Shown: piece after piece, positions 1 through 6,417 of the stretch
Numbering within the stretch: the stretch's first letter is position 1
How the letters are laid out: each line of letters starts with the position of its first letter
Assembly: GCA_910585355.1 (NCBI GenBank)
Contig: CAJUDN010000043.1
Location: 1 to 6,918 of the forward strand
Length of the DNA stretch: 6,918 nt
Reading direction: 5' to 3'
From: an uncultured Lachnospiraceae bacterium
Lineage (GTDB): Bacteria; Bacillota_A; Clostridia; Lachnospirales; Lachnospiraceae
Notes under the pieces: model-generated
The model's database searches: none
Seen by the model: the letters and a program-made list of their open reading frames with translations, nothing else
Told to the model about the DNA's origin: nothing
Translations under genes and position numbers: made by a program

Positions 1-45
1 GCAGCTTCACACAAGCTGATTTCGAAATGTACGCTGTAGTACTAA

Positions 46-141
46 AGCGTGCCTGAAAATTGCTTTCTGGTAGCTTTGTGTTCCACTTCGTGGGAGATTT
101 GGCCCAAATTCACTTAACATAGACCACTATGCCACGTTCAT
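46..141 (+). repeat. Dispersed intergenic repeat, copy 1
   Basis: This 96-bp block aligns without gaps to 6167-6262. By hand count there are 27 mismatches (about 72% identity), mostly transitions, and the last 60 bp match at about 80%. Its core contains TTTGGCCCAAA (98-108). Positions 52-108 also match the reverse complement of 6262-6318 with only 9 mismatches in 57. Copy 1 therefore carries the left arm and central loop of the longer palindromic element seen as copy 2, but the right arm is absent: after GTTCAT the sequence continues into an unrelated A-rich stretch and a G/C hairpin. No open reading frame in it looks genuine. It sits directly upstream of feoB. I do not recognise it as a named family. 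Confidence 0.75.
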
Positions 142-147
142 ATAAAC

Positions 148-169
148 AGGGGGTTACCCCCTTTATTTT
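148..169 (+). terminator. Short G/C hairpin followed by T-rich tract (possible terminator or attenuator)
   Basis: GGGGG (149-153) and CCCCC (157-161) pair across a 3-nt TTA loop, and A148-T162 adds a sixth pair. A T-rich run (TTTATTTT, 162-169) follows, which is the layout of a small intrinsic terminator. It could end a transcript from a gene left of the window, or act as an attenuator in the feoB leader if transcription starts further upstream. The stem is short and the T tract is interrupted, so efficiency is uncertain. Confidence 0.45.
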
Positions 170-180
170 CAAACAGATAG

Positions 181-194
181 TTAGTGGAAACTAA
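181..194. promoter_or_regulatory. Candidate metalloregulator operator upstream of feoB
   Basis: TTAGT (181-185) and ACTAA (190-194) form a perfect 5-bp inverted repeat around a 4-nt GGAA spacer. It lies just upstream of the feoB ribosome site. TTAG...CTAA half-sites resemble DtxR/MntR-family boxes, and clostridial iron uptake genes are often metal-regulated, so a metalloregulator operator is plausible. The dyad is short and in A/T-rich DNA, so chance is a real alternative. No convincing sigma-A promoter for feoB was found between 1 and 214; its promoter may lie upstream of the window. Confidence 0.3.
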
Positions 195-200
195 TAAAAA

Positions 201-206
201 GGAGAG
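201..206 (+). promoter_or_regulatory. Ribosome binding site of feoB, fixes the start
   Basis: GGAG at 201-204 lies 10 nt from the ATG at 215. The second in-frame ATG at 221 would be 16 nt away, which is too far, so the first ATG is the better start. The choice changes the product by only two residues, and the G1 motif follows at residue 9 either way. Confidence 0.7.
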
Positions 207-214
207 AAAAAATT

Positions 215-2611
215 ATGAGTATGCGAATTGCCCTTGCGGGCAACCCGAACTGCGGAAAAACAACGCTGTTTAACGCGCTGACTGGTTCCAGCCAGTTTGT
301 CGGGAACTGGCCGGGTGTTACGGTGGAAAAGAAGGAAGGAAAGTTAAAGAAGCATGACGGTGTGACGATCACCGACCTTCCGGGTATTTATTCTCTTTCT
401 CCTTATACGCTGGAGGAAGTTGTGGCGAGAAATTATCTCATCGGCGAGCGGCCGGATGCGATCTTGAATCTCATTGACGGTACAAACTTAGAGAGAAACT
501 TATATCTGACTACCCAGCTTACCGAGCTTGGTATTCCCGTTGTCGTTGCCATTAACATGATGGATGTTGTGGAGAAGAACGGCGACCAAATTAATACGGC
601 GGAGTTGTCCAGGCAGTTAGGCTGTAAGGTGGTTGAAATTTCCGCCCTGAAAGGGAATGGCATCATGGAGGCTGCAGAGGCGGCAATTGATGCGGCGAAG
701 AATAAAAAGACCGTTCCCATGCACACCTTTTCAGGGACGGTGGAGCATGCCCTTGCTCATATTGGGGCGGCGGTGCATACTCTGCCAAAGGAGCGGCAGC
801 GCTGGTACGCCGTCAAGTTGTTTGAGCGGGATGACAAGGTTTTAGAGCAGCTGAATCTGGATCCGACAGTCCAAAGCCATATTGAAGCGGATATTGAGGC
901 GGCGGAAAAGGAGATGGACGACGATGCGGAATCCATCATCACCAATGAACGGTACATTTATATTGGAAGCATCATTAAGGGATGCCTAAGGAAAAAGTCG
1001 GCGGGGAAACTGACCATCTCCGATAAAATTGACAGGATTGTCACAAACAGGTTTTTGGGACTGCCAATTTTTGCGGCGATTATGTTTTTTGTGTATTACA
1101 TTTCTATGGTGACGGTGGGTGCCTTTGCCACGGACTGGGCAAACGACGGATTATTTGGCGATGGGTGGCATCTTTTGGGCATAGGCTCCTCCGCCTATGA
1201 AGAGGCGGCGGAGGAATATGGCGACGCAGCGCTTATTGTGGATGGTTATGCCGCTTACGTGGAAGAAAACGGTGCGGCTCCTGCAGGAGATTTCCCTTAT
1301 GAAGCAGAGGACGAGGAAACGCTGGAAGTGACGGTGGAAACGGCTTCCCTTGCAGATTACGGGGCGGCGCTTGCAGTGATGGAAACATATGGCGGCGAGC
1401 CTGACCCTGCGGCTTACGGCGTATGGATTCCGGGTGTGCCGGTTCTGGCAGGCAGCGCGCTGGAAACGGCGGGCGCGGCGGGATGGCTTGCGGGGCTGAT
1501 TAATGATGGTATTGTAGCCGGCGTGGGCGCGGTGCTCGGCTTTGTGCCGCAGATGTTTGTTTTGTTCCTGTTTTTGGCTTTCCTTGAAGCGTGCGGCTAT
1601 ATGGCGCGTATCGCGTTCGTGCTTGACCGTATTTTCCGCAAGTTTGGTTTATCCGGAAAGTCCTTTATCCCGATGCTCATCGGCACGGGCTGCGGTATTC
1701 CGGGCATCATGGCGTCAAGGACGATTGAGAACGAGCGCGATCGCAGAATGACGATTATGACGACCACCTTTATCCCCTGCGGCGCGAAGGTTCCTTTTAT
1801 CTCAATGGTTGCGGGCGCGATTTTTAGCGGCTCCGCGTGGGTAGCGACGAGCGCGTATTTTGTAGGTATGGCGGCGATTGTTATTTCCGGTATCATGTTA
1901 AAGAAGACAAAGATGTTTTCCGGCGATCCGGCTCCTTTTGTAATGGAGCTTCCGGCATACCATATGCCTACGGCAGGCAATGTGCTGCGCTCCATGTGGG
2001 AACGCGGATGGTCCTTTATCAAAAAGGCGGGCACGATTATCCTGCTTTCCACCATATTCATCTGGTTTATGACTTACTTTGGATTTACCTCCGAAGGGTT
2101 CCGTATGCTTGCCGAGGAGGAGATGGAACAGTCGCTCCTTGCGGCGGCCGGCGGCGCGATCGCGTGGATTTTCACACCTCTTGGCTGGGGCAGCTGGCAG
2201 GCGGCGGTGGCTTCCATCACGGGCCTTGTAGCGAAGGAAAATATCGTCGGCACCATGGGGATCCTTTATCCCGGCGGATGGCCTGAGATCGGGGAAAATT
2301 TTAGCCAGATTGCGGGATATTCCTTCCTTGTGTTCAACCTTCTGTGCGCGCCCTGCTTTGCGGCCATCGGCGCTATCAAGCGGGAGATGAACAGTGCGAA
2401 ATGGACGTGGTTTGCGATTGGCTATCAGTGCGGCCTGGCTTACGCGGTGGCGCTGATGGTTTACCAGATTGGCTCGGCGTTTACAGGAAATCTGAATATC
2501 GTCGGTCTGCTGGCGGCTGTCATTGTTCTTGGCGGTATGATTTATATGCTGTTCAGACCGTACAAGGAAGCGACGAAACTGACAAGAAAAGTAAAAGTGG
2601 CAAGCGTATAA
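215..2611 (+). CDS. feoB: Ferrous iron transport protein B (FeoB)
   Basis: Inner-membrane iron(II) transporter with a cytoplasmic GTPase domain. At 798 aa it is slightly longer than the 773-aa E. coli protein. The G domain is complete: G1 GNPNCGKT (9-16), G2 Thr36 in the WPGVTVEKKEG segment, G3 DLPG (54-57), G4 NMMD (114-117) and G5 SALK (143-146). A helical spacer domain (about 175-270) follows, then a first membrane segment near 281-304. The membrane core shows LEACGYMARIAF (from Leu457), GTGCGIPGIMASRT with Cys493, FIPCGAKVP with Cys522, GLVAKENIVGTMG, and LLCAPCFAAIGA with Cys711 and Cys714, all family signatures of the two Gate regions. Residues about 327-406 form an acidic insert between the first membrane segments, absent from the E. 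coli form. No feoA lies in the 214 nt upstream; it may be outside the window. A FeoB-associated small protein follows 67 nt downstream. The identification is secure. Confidence 0.97.
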   Translation: MSMRIALAGNPNCGKTTLFNALTGSSQFVGNWPGVTVEKKEGKLKKHDGVTITDLPGIYSLSPYTLEEVVARNYLIGERPDAILNLIDGTNLERNLYLTTQLTELGIPVVVAINMMDVVEKNGDQINTAELSRQLGCKVVEISALKGNGIMEAAEAAIDAAKNKKTVPMHTFSGTVEHALAHIGAAVHTLPKERQRWYAVKLFERDDKVLEQLNLDPTVQSHIEADIEAAEKEMDDDAESIITNERYIYIGSIIKGCLRKKSAGKLTISDKIDRIVTNRFLGLPIFAAIMFFVYYISMVTVGAFATDWANDGLFGDGWHLLGIGSSAYEEAAEEYGDAALIVDGYAAYVEENGAAPAGDFPYEAEDEETLEVTVETASLADYGAALAVMETYGGEPDPAAYGVWIPGVPVLAGSALETAGAAGWLAGLINDGIVAGVGAVLGFVPQMFVLFLFLAFLEACGYMARIAFVLDRIFRKFGLSGKSFIPMLIGTGCGIPGIMASRTIENERDRRMTIMTTTFIPCGAKVPFISMVAGAIFSGSAWVATSAYFVGMAAIVISGIMLKKTKMFSGDPAPFVMELPAYHMPTAGNVLRSMWERGWSFIKKAGTIILLSTIFIWFMTYFGFTSEGFRMLAEEEMEQSLLAAAGGAIAWIFTPLGWGSWQAAVASITGLVAKENIVGTMGILYPGGWPEIGENFSQIAGYSFLVFNLLCAPCFAAIGAIKREMNSAKWTWFAIGYQCGLAYAVALMVYQIGSAFTGNLNIVGLLAAVIVLGGMIYMLFRPYKEATKLTRKVKVASV

Positions 2612-2615
2612 CACA

Positions 2616-2649
2616 ACATGGCAGCCCGTTTATATCCGGACTGCCATGT
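2616..2649 (+). promoter_or_regulatory. Intercistronic hairpin between feoB and the Cys-rich protein gene
   Basis: ACATGGCAG (2616-2624) pairs perfectly with CTGCCATGT (2641-2649). After one mismatch, three more pairs (2626-2628 with 2637-2639) extend the stem inward. The 3' side is followed by AACATAAAAAACAG with no T run, so this is not a standard intrinsic terminator on either strand. It starts 5 nt after the feoB stop and ends 17 nt before the next ribosome site. A role in mRNA stability or in setting relative expression is an inference. Confidence 0.6.
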
Positions 2650-2678
2650 AACATAAAAAACAGACGGGAGGGATTTCA

Positions 2679-2879
2679 ATGCTTACATGGCTTATGGAAA
2701 ATATGGCGACAATCATCATCAGTGCGGTTCTGATTCTCGTGTCGGCGGCAATTATTGCCAGTATGGTGCGCGGTAGGAGAAAAGGAAAAGTATCCTGTGG
2801 CTGCGGGTGTGCAGGCTGCGCCATGAATGGCGCCTGTCATCCGGCAAAACAGGAAATTTTGCAAAAGAAAGACTCTTAG
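2679..2879 (+). CDS. FeoB-associated Cys-rich membrane protein
   Basis: A 66-aa protein with one N-terminal hydrophobic helix (about 10-30, rich in Ile, Val, Ala), a basic stop-transfer segment (RGRRKGK, 31-37) and a short tail with five cysteines at 40, 42, 44, 47 and 53 (pattern CGCGCAGC then C). This architecture, immediately after feoB, matches the small FeoB-associated Cys-rich membrane proteins common in Firmicutes. The basic segment suggests that the Cys tail is cytoplasmic. A strong ribosome site (GGGAGGG, 2666-2672) lies 6 nt before the ATG. It presumably shares the feoB transcript across the intervening hairpin. The Cys cluster could bind iron or another metal, but its biochemical role is not established by anything visible here. 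No clear terminator follows it. Confidence 0.85.
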   Translation: MLTWLMENMATIIISAVLILVSAAIIASMVRGRRKGKVSCGCGCAGCAMNGACHPAKQEILQKKDS

Positions 2880-2948
2880 GTAGAAGAACGATTACTATTA
2901 TGTGAATAAGACGGAGCTTATCGCTGGGTTCCCATGGCCTCCACTCTG

Positions 2949-3764
2949 TTATTGGGGTGCGCCTATACTTAAAAACGTTTCAATTTCTTGTTTCAAATCT
3001 TCTATGGTATAAACGCCGGCATCAAAGTCGCCTAAAACATCAAGCTCTTCATGGAAGATATAAATTTTGTTTGCTTTTGCCTGCAGAAGAAGGTTGCACT
3101 CCAACTGGTCTGCACTGTTGAGAAAATCGTAGAGATATGCGGCATACGTTTCTGTGTCCAGATCATCCGCAAACCGTAGAACCAATTTTACATACGCGCC
3201 GCTTTCTGAGAGGAACTGTTCCAGCTCATCATCGGCTGTCCACGCCTTTGCCGTTCCCGGCATCTCTAAAGAAATGCGTTTATCAATCACATAGTCCTTA
3301 CTTTCACAGAGCGTCAAAACCGGGGCTTCGGCTTCTTCCTTGAAAAAGTAAACGGCATAGCTGTCCCGGACATCCCGATACATTGTCTGCGATACAAGAG
3401 CTGTCGTGACTTGCTCTGGCGCGTCCACCGGCGCGACATCACAGGTGTAGGTGGCCCCGGCAAACGGCCCGTAGTTTTCCAAATCCCCTTCCCCGACAAC
3501 AGCAAACTCTATCCCATATTTCTCCCGCATCTGTTCCAACAGGTAAGCCTGCGCCGAGTCTGGATTATTTTCAAATGGGCCTCCTTGATATTCTGCATCG
3601 TGCAAATCGTTGATGATCTCTTGAATGCCTCCGCCGACAATTTCCAGCGCATCGTTTGCTTTCCCGGCTGCCCACTCTGTCAACTGCCCGTCTGCACTGC
3701 ATCCAGCCGGCAGGAGCAGTAACAGGGATAATGTCATAACACAAAACATAAATTTTACTTTCAT
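2949..3764 (-). CDS. Putative lipoprotein of unknown function
   Basis: A 271-aa protein I do not recognise. It starts with a lipoprotein-type signal: MKVK, a hydrophobic run (residues 5-18) and LPAGC, with Cys22 as the likely lipidated residue. The -3 position is Pro rather than the usual Leu, so the lipobox is slightly non-canonical. The mature part is acidic and predicted soluble, with further cysteines at 108, 153 and 223 and no second membrane segment, which fits a surface-anchored extracellular protein. Translation probably starts at the ATG at 3764, preceded by the purine-rich AGGAAGGGAAGG on the minus strand. It lies 209 nt downstream of the debranching enzyme gene on the same strand and converges on the feo genes. 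I saw no clear promoter or terminator, so it may be read from the glgX transcript or from a weak promoter of its own. The function cannot be inferred from the sequence. Confidence 0.8.
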   Translation of the reverse strand: MKVKFMFCVMTLSLLLLLPAGCSADGQLTEWAAGKANDALEIVGGGIQEIINDLHDAEYQGGPFENNPDSAQAYLLEQMREKYGIEFAVVGEGDLENYGPFAGATYTCDVAPVDAPEQVTTALVSQTMYRDVRDSYAVYFFKEEAEAPVLTLCESKDYVIDKRISLEMPGTAKAWTADDELEQFLSESGAYVKLVLRFADDLDTETYAAYLYDFLNSADQLECNLLLQAKANKIYIFHEELDVLGDFDAGVYTIEDLKQEIETFLSIGAPQ

Positions 3765-3973
3765 ACCGCCTTCCCTTCCTTTTTTTGTTCCTATTCCGTT
3801 CTATCGGTCTGCACGGCTGCAGCGGCTGCCGGCAGGGCAGGAAGCTGAGAACCGCAGCGCCGCACAGTAGGGGAATGAAGAGAGAAAGTGCGCCACAGAT
3901 GGTAAAGGGATACCCTCCGCGGTCTGGCAAAAATGTCAGAGAGCAGAGGGATTCGTATTGAAAAATAGGATGG

Positions 3974-6073
3974 TTATTGTGGCGAGGCGGAGAAAACAAG
4001 AACGGAACGGGGAGCCATACAGACTTTTGAAGCGTCCAGCAACAAGGGGGATTCCCCGGGATTCGGGATGCTGTTTTCCAGATACCGGCCGGCTGTGTCC
4101 GCGTCGATTTTCCACTTCAGATAGTAAGGCAAGGCGGGGAGGAAGCATTCCTGCTCTTCCCAGAAAACATTGAGGGCAAGTAATACAATATCATCCGCAT
4201 CGTCCGTCTTGTTTCGTCCCGCATACATGACGCAAAGCACCTTTGTCTTTTCATTCGGCTTGAAAAACTCAATTTCCCTGAAACCGAGGGAACAGAGATT
4301 AGAAAATTTCCGTATAACATCGTGTTCTTTCCGGAATTGAATGAGATACTTTACATATTCAAAATGCGGGCGGTTTTTCTGAAGAAAATCCCAGTTAAGC
4401 CATGAAATTTCATTATCCTGGCAATAGGCATTGTTATTTCCATACTGCGTATTTAAAAATTCATCCCCCGCCAGGAACATGGGCGTCCCACGGCTCATGA
4501 GCAGCGCGGTAACGGCATTTTTTGCCAGCTTTTTCCTAAGAGCAAGGATTTCCTTGTTATCGGTATCCCCTTCTGCCCCGCAGTTCCAGCTTCGGTTATC
4601 ATCGCTTCCATCCTGATTTCCCCATCCGTTCGCCTCATTGTGCTTCCGGCTGTAAGAATACATATCCCATAGGGTAAAACCGTCGTGGCAGTTTAAAAAA
4701 TTGACGGAGGCGTTGTTTCCACGCAAAGCCAGAGGGTATAAGTCCCGGGAGCCGGTAATTCTCTTGGCGGCAGTATGCGCCAGTCCAAAGTCTCCTTTTA
4801 AATAGTCGCGCATATCATCCCGGTATTTTCCGTTCCATTCCGCCCAGCGGTTCCACGACGGAAAACTGCCGACCTGATAAAGTCCGCCCGCATCCCAGGC
4901 CTCCGCAATCAGCTTTACATGTCCTAAAATCGGGTCAAAGGCAAGCTGTTGTAAAAGGGGAGGACTGCTCATGGGAGTTCCGTCCTGATTCCGTCCCAGA
5001 ATGCTGGCGAGGTCGAAACGGAACCCGTCGATGTGATACGCAGTGGTCCAATATCTCAGGCATTCCAGTATCATCTGCTGAACCATGGGATGGTTACAGT
5101 TTAACGTGTTTCCGCATCCGCTGAAATTGTAGTAGTGGCCGTCCGGCGTGAGCATGTAATAGATGTTATTATCGAAACCTTTAAAGGAAAAGAAAGGACC
5201 GTCTTCATTTCCTTCGGCAGTATGGTTGAAAACCACATCAAGAAAGCACTCAATTCCGCTGGCATGCAAAGCTTTAATCAGGGTTTTTAACTCATTTCCT
5301 TCACGGTTATATTCCGGCTGGCTGTTGTAGCTGGTGTTTGGAGCGAAGAAGCTGACCGTATTGTAGCCCCAGTAATCCAGAACTTGTTTTCCATCCACTT
5401 CCCGGCAGTCCTTCATCTCGTCAAATTCAAAAATCGGCATCAGCTCTACGGCGTTCACGCCCAGTTCTTTTAAATAAGGGATTTTTTCCATAATGGCGGC
5501 AAAGGTTCCCGGGCAGGACACTCCGGAAGAGCTGTGTTTTGTGAATCCGCGTACATGCAGTTCATAGATAACCAGATCCTCCATGGGGATTAGGGGAGGA
5601 GTCTCTTTTCCCCAGTCAAAATTGCTTTGTACGACTCTGGCTTTGTAGAAAGAACCTTCTTTATTTTTGGTTCCCCACACACTCTGGCCGGTAACGGCCT
5701 TGGCATAGATGTCCAGCAAAATCTTATTTTTATCAAACAGTATTCCTTTTGATACGTCATGGGGGCCGTCCAGCCGGTAGGCATATTCAAACTCCTGGAT
5801 ATTAAGTTTGAATACAATCATGGAGTATACGTTGCCTATCCGGTAGTGCTCTGGGAATTTCAAAACGGCAAAAGGCGTGTACTCCATTCTGTGAAATAGC
5901 AGCAGTTCACAGGAGGTGGCCCCGTGGGAATGGATTGTGAAATTGACTCCGCAGGGGATTGTCATAGCTCCGTTCAGCTCGTATATTCCGGGACGTACCT
6001 CAAAGCCTGCGATTTCATCCATGGGAACCATGTGAATCATGCCTGTGGGACTGTGGTATCCTAATTCATTCAT
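3974..6073 (-). CDS. glgX: Glycogen debranching enzyme, isoamylase/GlgX type (GH13)
   Basis: A 699-aa cytoplasmic enzyme (no signal peptide) expected to hydrolyse alpha-1,6 branch links in glycogen or limit dextrins. An N-terminal CBM48-like beta domain spans about 20-130 and includes FEYAYRLDGP (95-104). It is followed by the isoamylase hallmark VIYELHVRGFT (168-178) and a (beta/alpha)8 barrel with all four GH13 regions: DVVFNHT (279-285), GFRFDLA (350-356) with nucleophile Asp354, IAEAWD (389-394) with acid/base Glu391, and FLNCHDG (459-465) with transition-state Asp464. The SRGTPMFLAGDE segment (527-538) and a C-terminal beta domain complete a full-length family member. Ribosome site AGGAGG (6080-6085) lies 6 nt before the ATG, and a good promoter lies at 6116-6144. 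There are no other glg genes nearby, so the substrate could be host glycogen or imported maltodextrin. The family is certain; the exact subtype (GlgX, isoamylase or TreX-like) is less so. Confidence 0.93.
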   Translation of the reverse strand: MNELGYHSPTGMIHMVPMDEIAGFEVRPGIYELNGAMTIPCGVNFTIHSHGATSCELLLFHRMEYTPFAVLKFPEHYRIGNVYSMIVFKLNIQEFEYAYRLDGPHDVSKGILFDKNKILLDIYAKAVTGQSVWGTKNKEGSFYKARVVQSNFDWGKETPPLIPMEDLVIYELHVRGFTKHSSSGVSCPGTFAAIMEKIPYLKELGVNAVELMPIFEFDEMKDCREVDGKQVLDYWGYNTVSFFAPNTSYNSQPEYNREGNELKTLIKALHASGIECFLDVVFNHTAEGNEDGPFFSFKGFDNNIYYMLTPDGHYYNFSGCGNTLNCNHPMVQQMILECLRYWTTAYHIDGFRFDLASILGRNQDGTPMSSPPLLQQLAFDPILGHVKLIAEAWDAGGLYQVGSFPSWNRWAEWNGKYRDDMRDYLKGDFGLAHTAAKRITGSRDLYPLALRGNNASVNFLNCHDGFTLWDMYSYSRKHNEANGWGNQDGSDDNRSWNCGAEGDTDNKEILALRKKLAKNAVTALLMSRGTPMFLAGDEFLNTQYGNNNAYCQDNEISWLNWDFLQKNRPHFEYVKYLIQFRKEHDVIRKFSNLCSLGFREIEFFKPNEKTKVLCVMYAGRNKTDDADDIVLLALNVFWEEQECFLPALPYYLKWKIDADTAGRYLENSIPNPGESPLLLDASKVCMAPRSVLVFSASPQ

Positions 6074-6091
6074 GCAGCTCCTCCTTTTTTT

Positions 6092-6111
6092 GAAAATATG
6101 CGAATATTTTC
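6092..6111. promoter_or_regulatory. Palindrome over the glgX transcription start (candidate operator)
   Basis: GAAAATAT (6092-6099) and ATATTTTC (6104-6111) form a perfect 8-bp inverted repeat around GCGA, giving 18 of 20 symmetric positions with a CG pair at the exact centre. It lies 4 nt downstream of the -10 box and covers the predicted start (about 6109), ahead of the ribosome site. This is where a repressor would block initiation. A central CG in an even-length palindrome is typical of LacI-family operators, which often control carbohydrate genes; that assignment is inference. It could instead be a leader mRNA hairpin. Confidence 0.5.
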
Positions 6112-6115
6112 TTTT

Positions 6116-6144
6116 ATTATACTCTAAAAAGCAGGGGTTTTCAA
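6116..6144 (-). promoter_or_regulatory. Sigma-A promoter of glgX
   Basis: On the minus strand TTGAAA (6144-6139) is followed by a 17-nt spacer and a perfect TATAAT (6121-6116). The start is expected near 6109, giving a leader of about 36 nt before the ATG at 6073. The match to consensus and the position make this a strong prediction. Confidence 0.85.
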
Positions 6145-6166
6145 TGAGGGAATATCCAAAAGCCAG

Positions 6167-6318
6167 AGCGTGTTTAAAAATTCATTCCCATTATTTGCAC
6201 GCTCCACTTCGCAGGAAATTTGGCCCAAATTCGTTTAAAGTAGCCCACTACACCGCGTTCATTTGGGCCAAATCTCCCACAAACTGTGACGCACAGCTGC
6301 CAGAAAGCAATTTGCAGT
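6167..6318. repeat. Dispersed palindromic intergenic repeat, copy 2
   Basis: The left part (6167-6262) is the ungapped partner of copy 1 at 46-141. The right part (6262-6318) is, in reverse complement, 48/57 identical to copy 1 positions 52-108. Copy 2 therefore has two opposed arms round a loop of about 30 nt. The innermost arms are perfect over 13 bp: ATTTGGCCCAAAT (6218-6230) against ATTTGGGCCAAAT (6261-6273). The outer arms of copy 2 pair poorly (about 60% over 57 bp) because the left arm has diverged. It lies in the divergent region between the glgX and C-S lyase promoters and contains no believable gene. It could be a MITE-like element or a structured-RNA repeat; no transposase or clear target duplication is visible. 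Confidence 0.75.
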
Positions 6319-6334
6319 GTAATTTTTACAAAAA

Positions 6335-6357
6335 TATTATTTAGATTCTAAATAATA
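6335..6357. promoter_or_regulatory. Palindrome just upstream of the C-S lyase promoter (candidate operator)
   Basis: TATTATTTAG (6335-6344) and CTAAATAATA (6348-6357) form a perfect 10-bp inverted repeat around a 3-nt ATT spacer. It ends one base before the -35 box of the downstream gene, a position suited to an activator or a repressor. The A/T-rich half-sites with TTTAGA and TCTAAA resemble winged-helix regulator boxes in general, but I cannot assign a family. The flanking DNA is A/T-rich, yet 10 perfect pairs are more than expected by chance at such a position. Confidence 0.5.
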
Positions 6358-6358
6358 A

Positions 6359-6387
6359 TTGCATTTTTATTGTTTATATGCTATACT
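6359..6387 (+). promoter_or_regulatory. Sigma-A promoter of the MalY/PatB gene
   Basis: TTGCAT (6359-6364), a 17-nt spacer and TATACT (6382-6387) give a good sigma-A promoter. The start is expected near 6394, about 24 nt before the ATG, leaving just room for the AGGAGGT ribosome site at 6404-6410. Confidence 0.8.
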
Positions 6388-6417
6388 ATTTCTAACAAAA
6401 AACAGGAGGTGGGGAAT

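Noticed and set aside
1..45. Small inverted repeats CAGCTT/AAGCTG (2-7 with 13-18) and ACGCT/AGCGT (31-35 with 46-50)
   Set aside because: The stems are 5-6 bp with no T tract and an unknown left context; too weak to call.
1898..2614. A 238-aa minus-strand reading frame antisense to feoB
   Set aside because: It is an antisense shadow of a secure, conserved gene, with no family resemblance and no ribosome site.
2880..2948. Possible bidirectional terminator between the convergent feo and lipoprotein genes (ATAAG/CTTAT dyad at 2906-2921)
   Set aside because: The stem is only 5 bp, A/T-rich, and has no T run on either side. No convincing terminator could be supported.
3571..3999. A 142-aa minus-strand reading frame with a hydrophobic stretch, covering the gap between glgX and the lipoprotein gene
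   Set aside because: It needs a TTG start inside the end of glgX with no evident ribosome site, and about half of it runs through the lipoprotein gene in another frame. The gap itself (3765-3973) shows no clear gene, promoter or terminator.
6039..6344. A 101-aa plus-strand reading frame across the divergent region
   Set aside because: It begins inside glgX antisense and runs through the glgX promoter and the repeat; its composition follows the repeat and it has no ribosome site.
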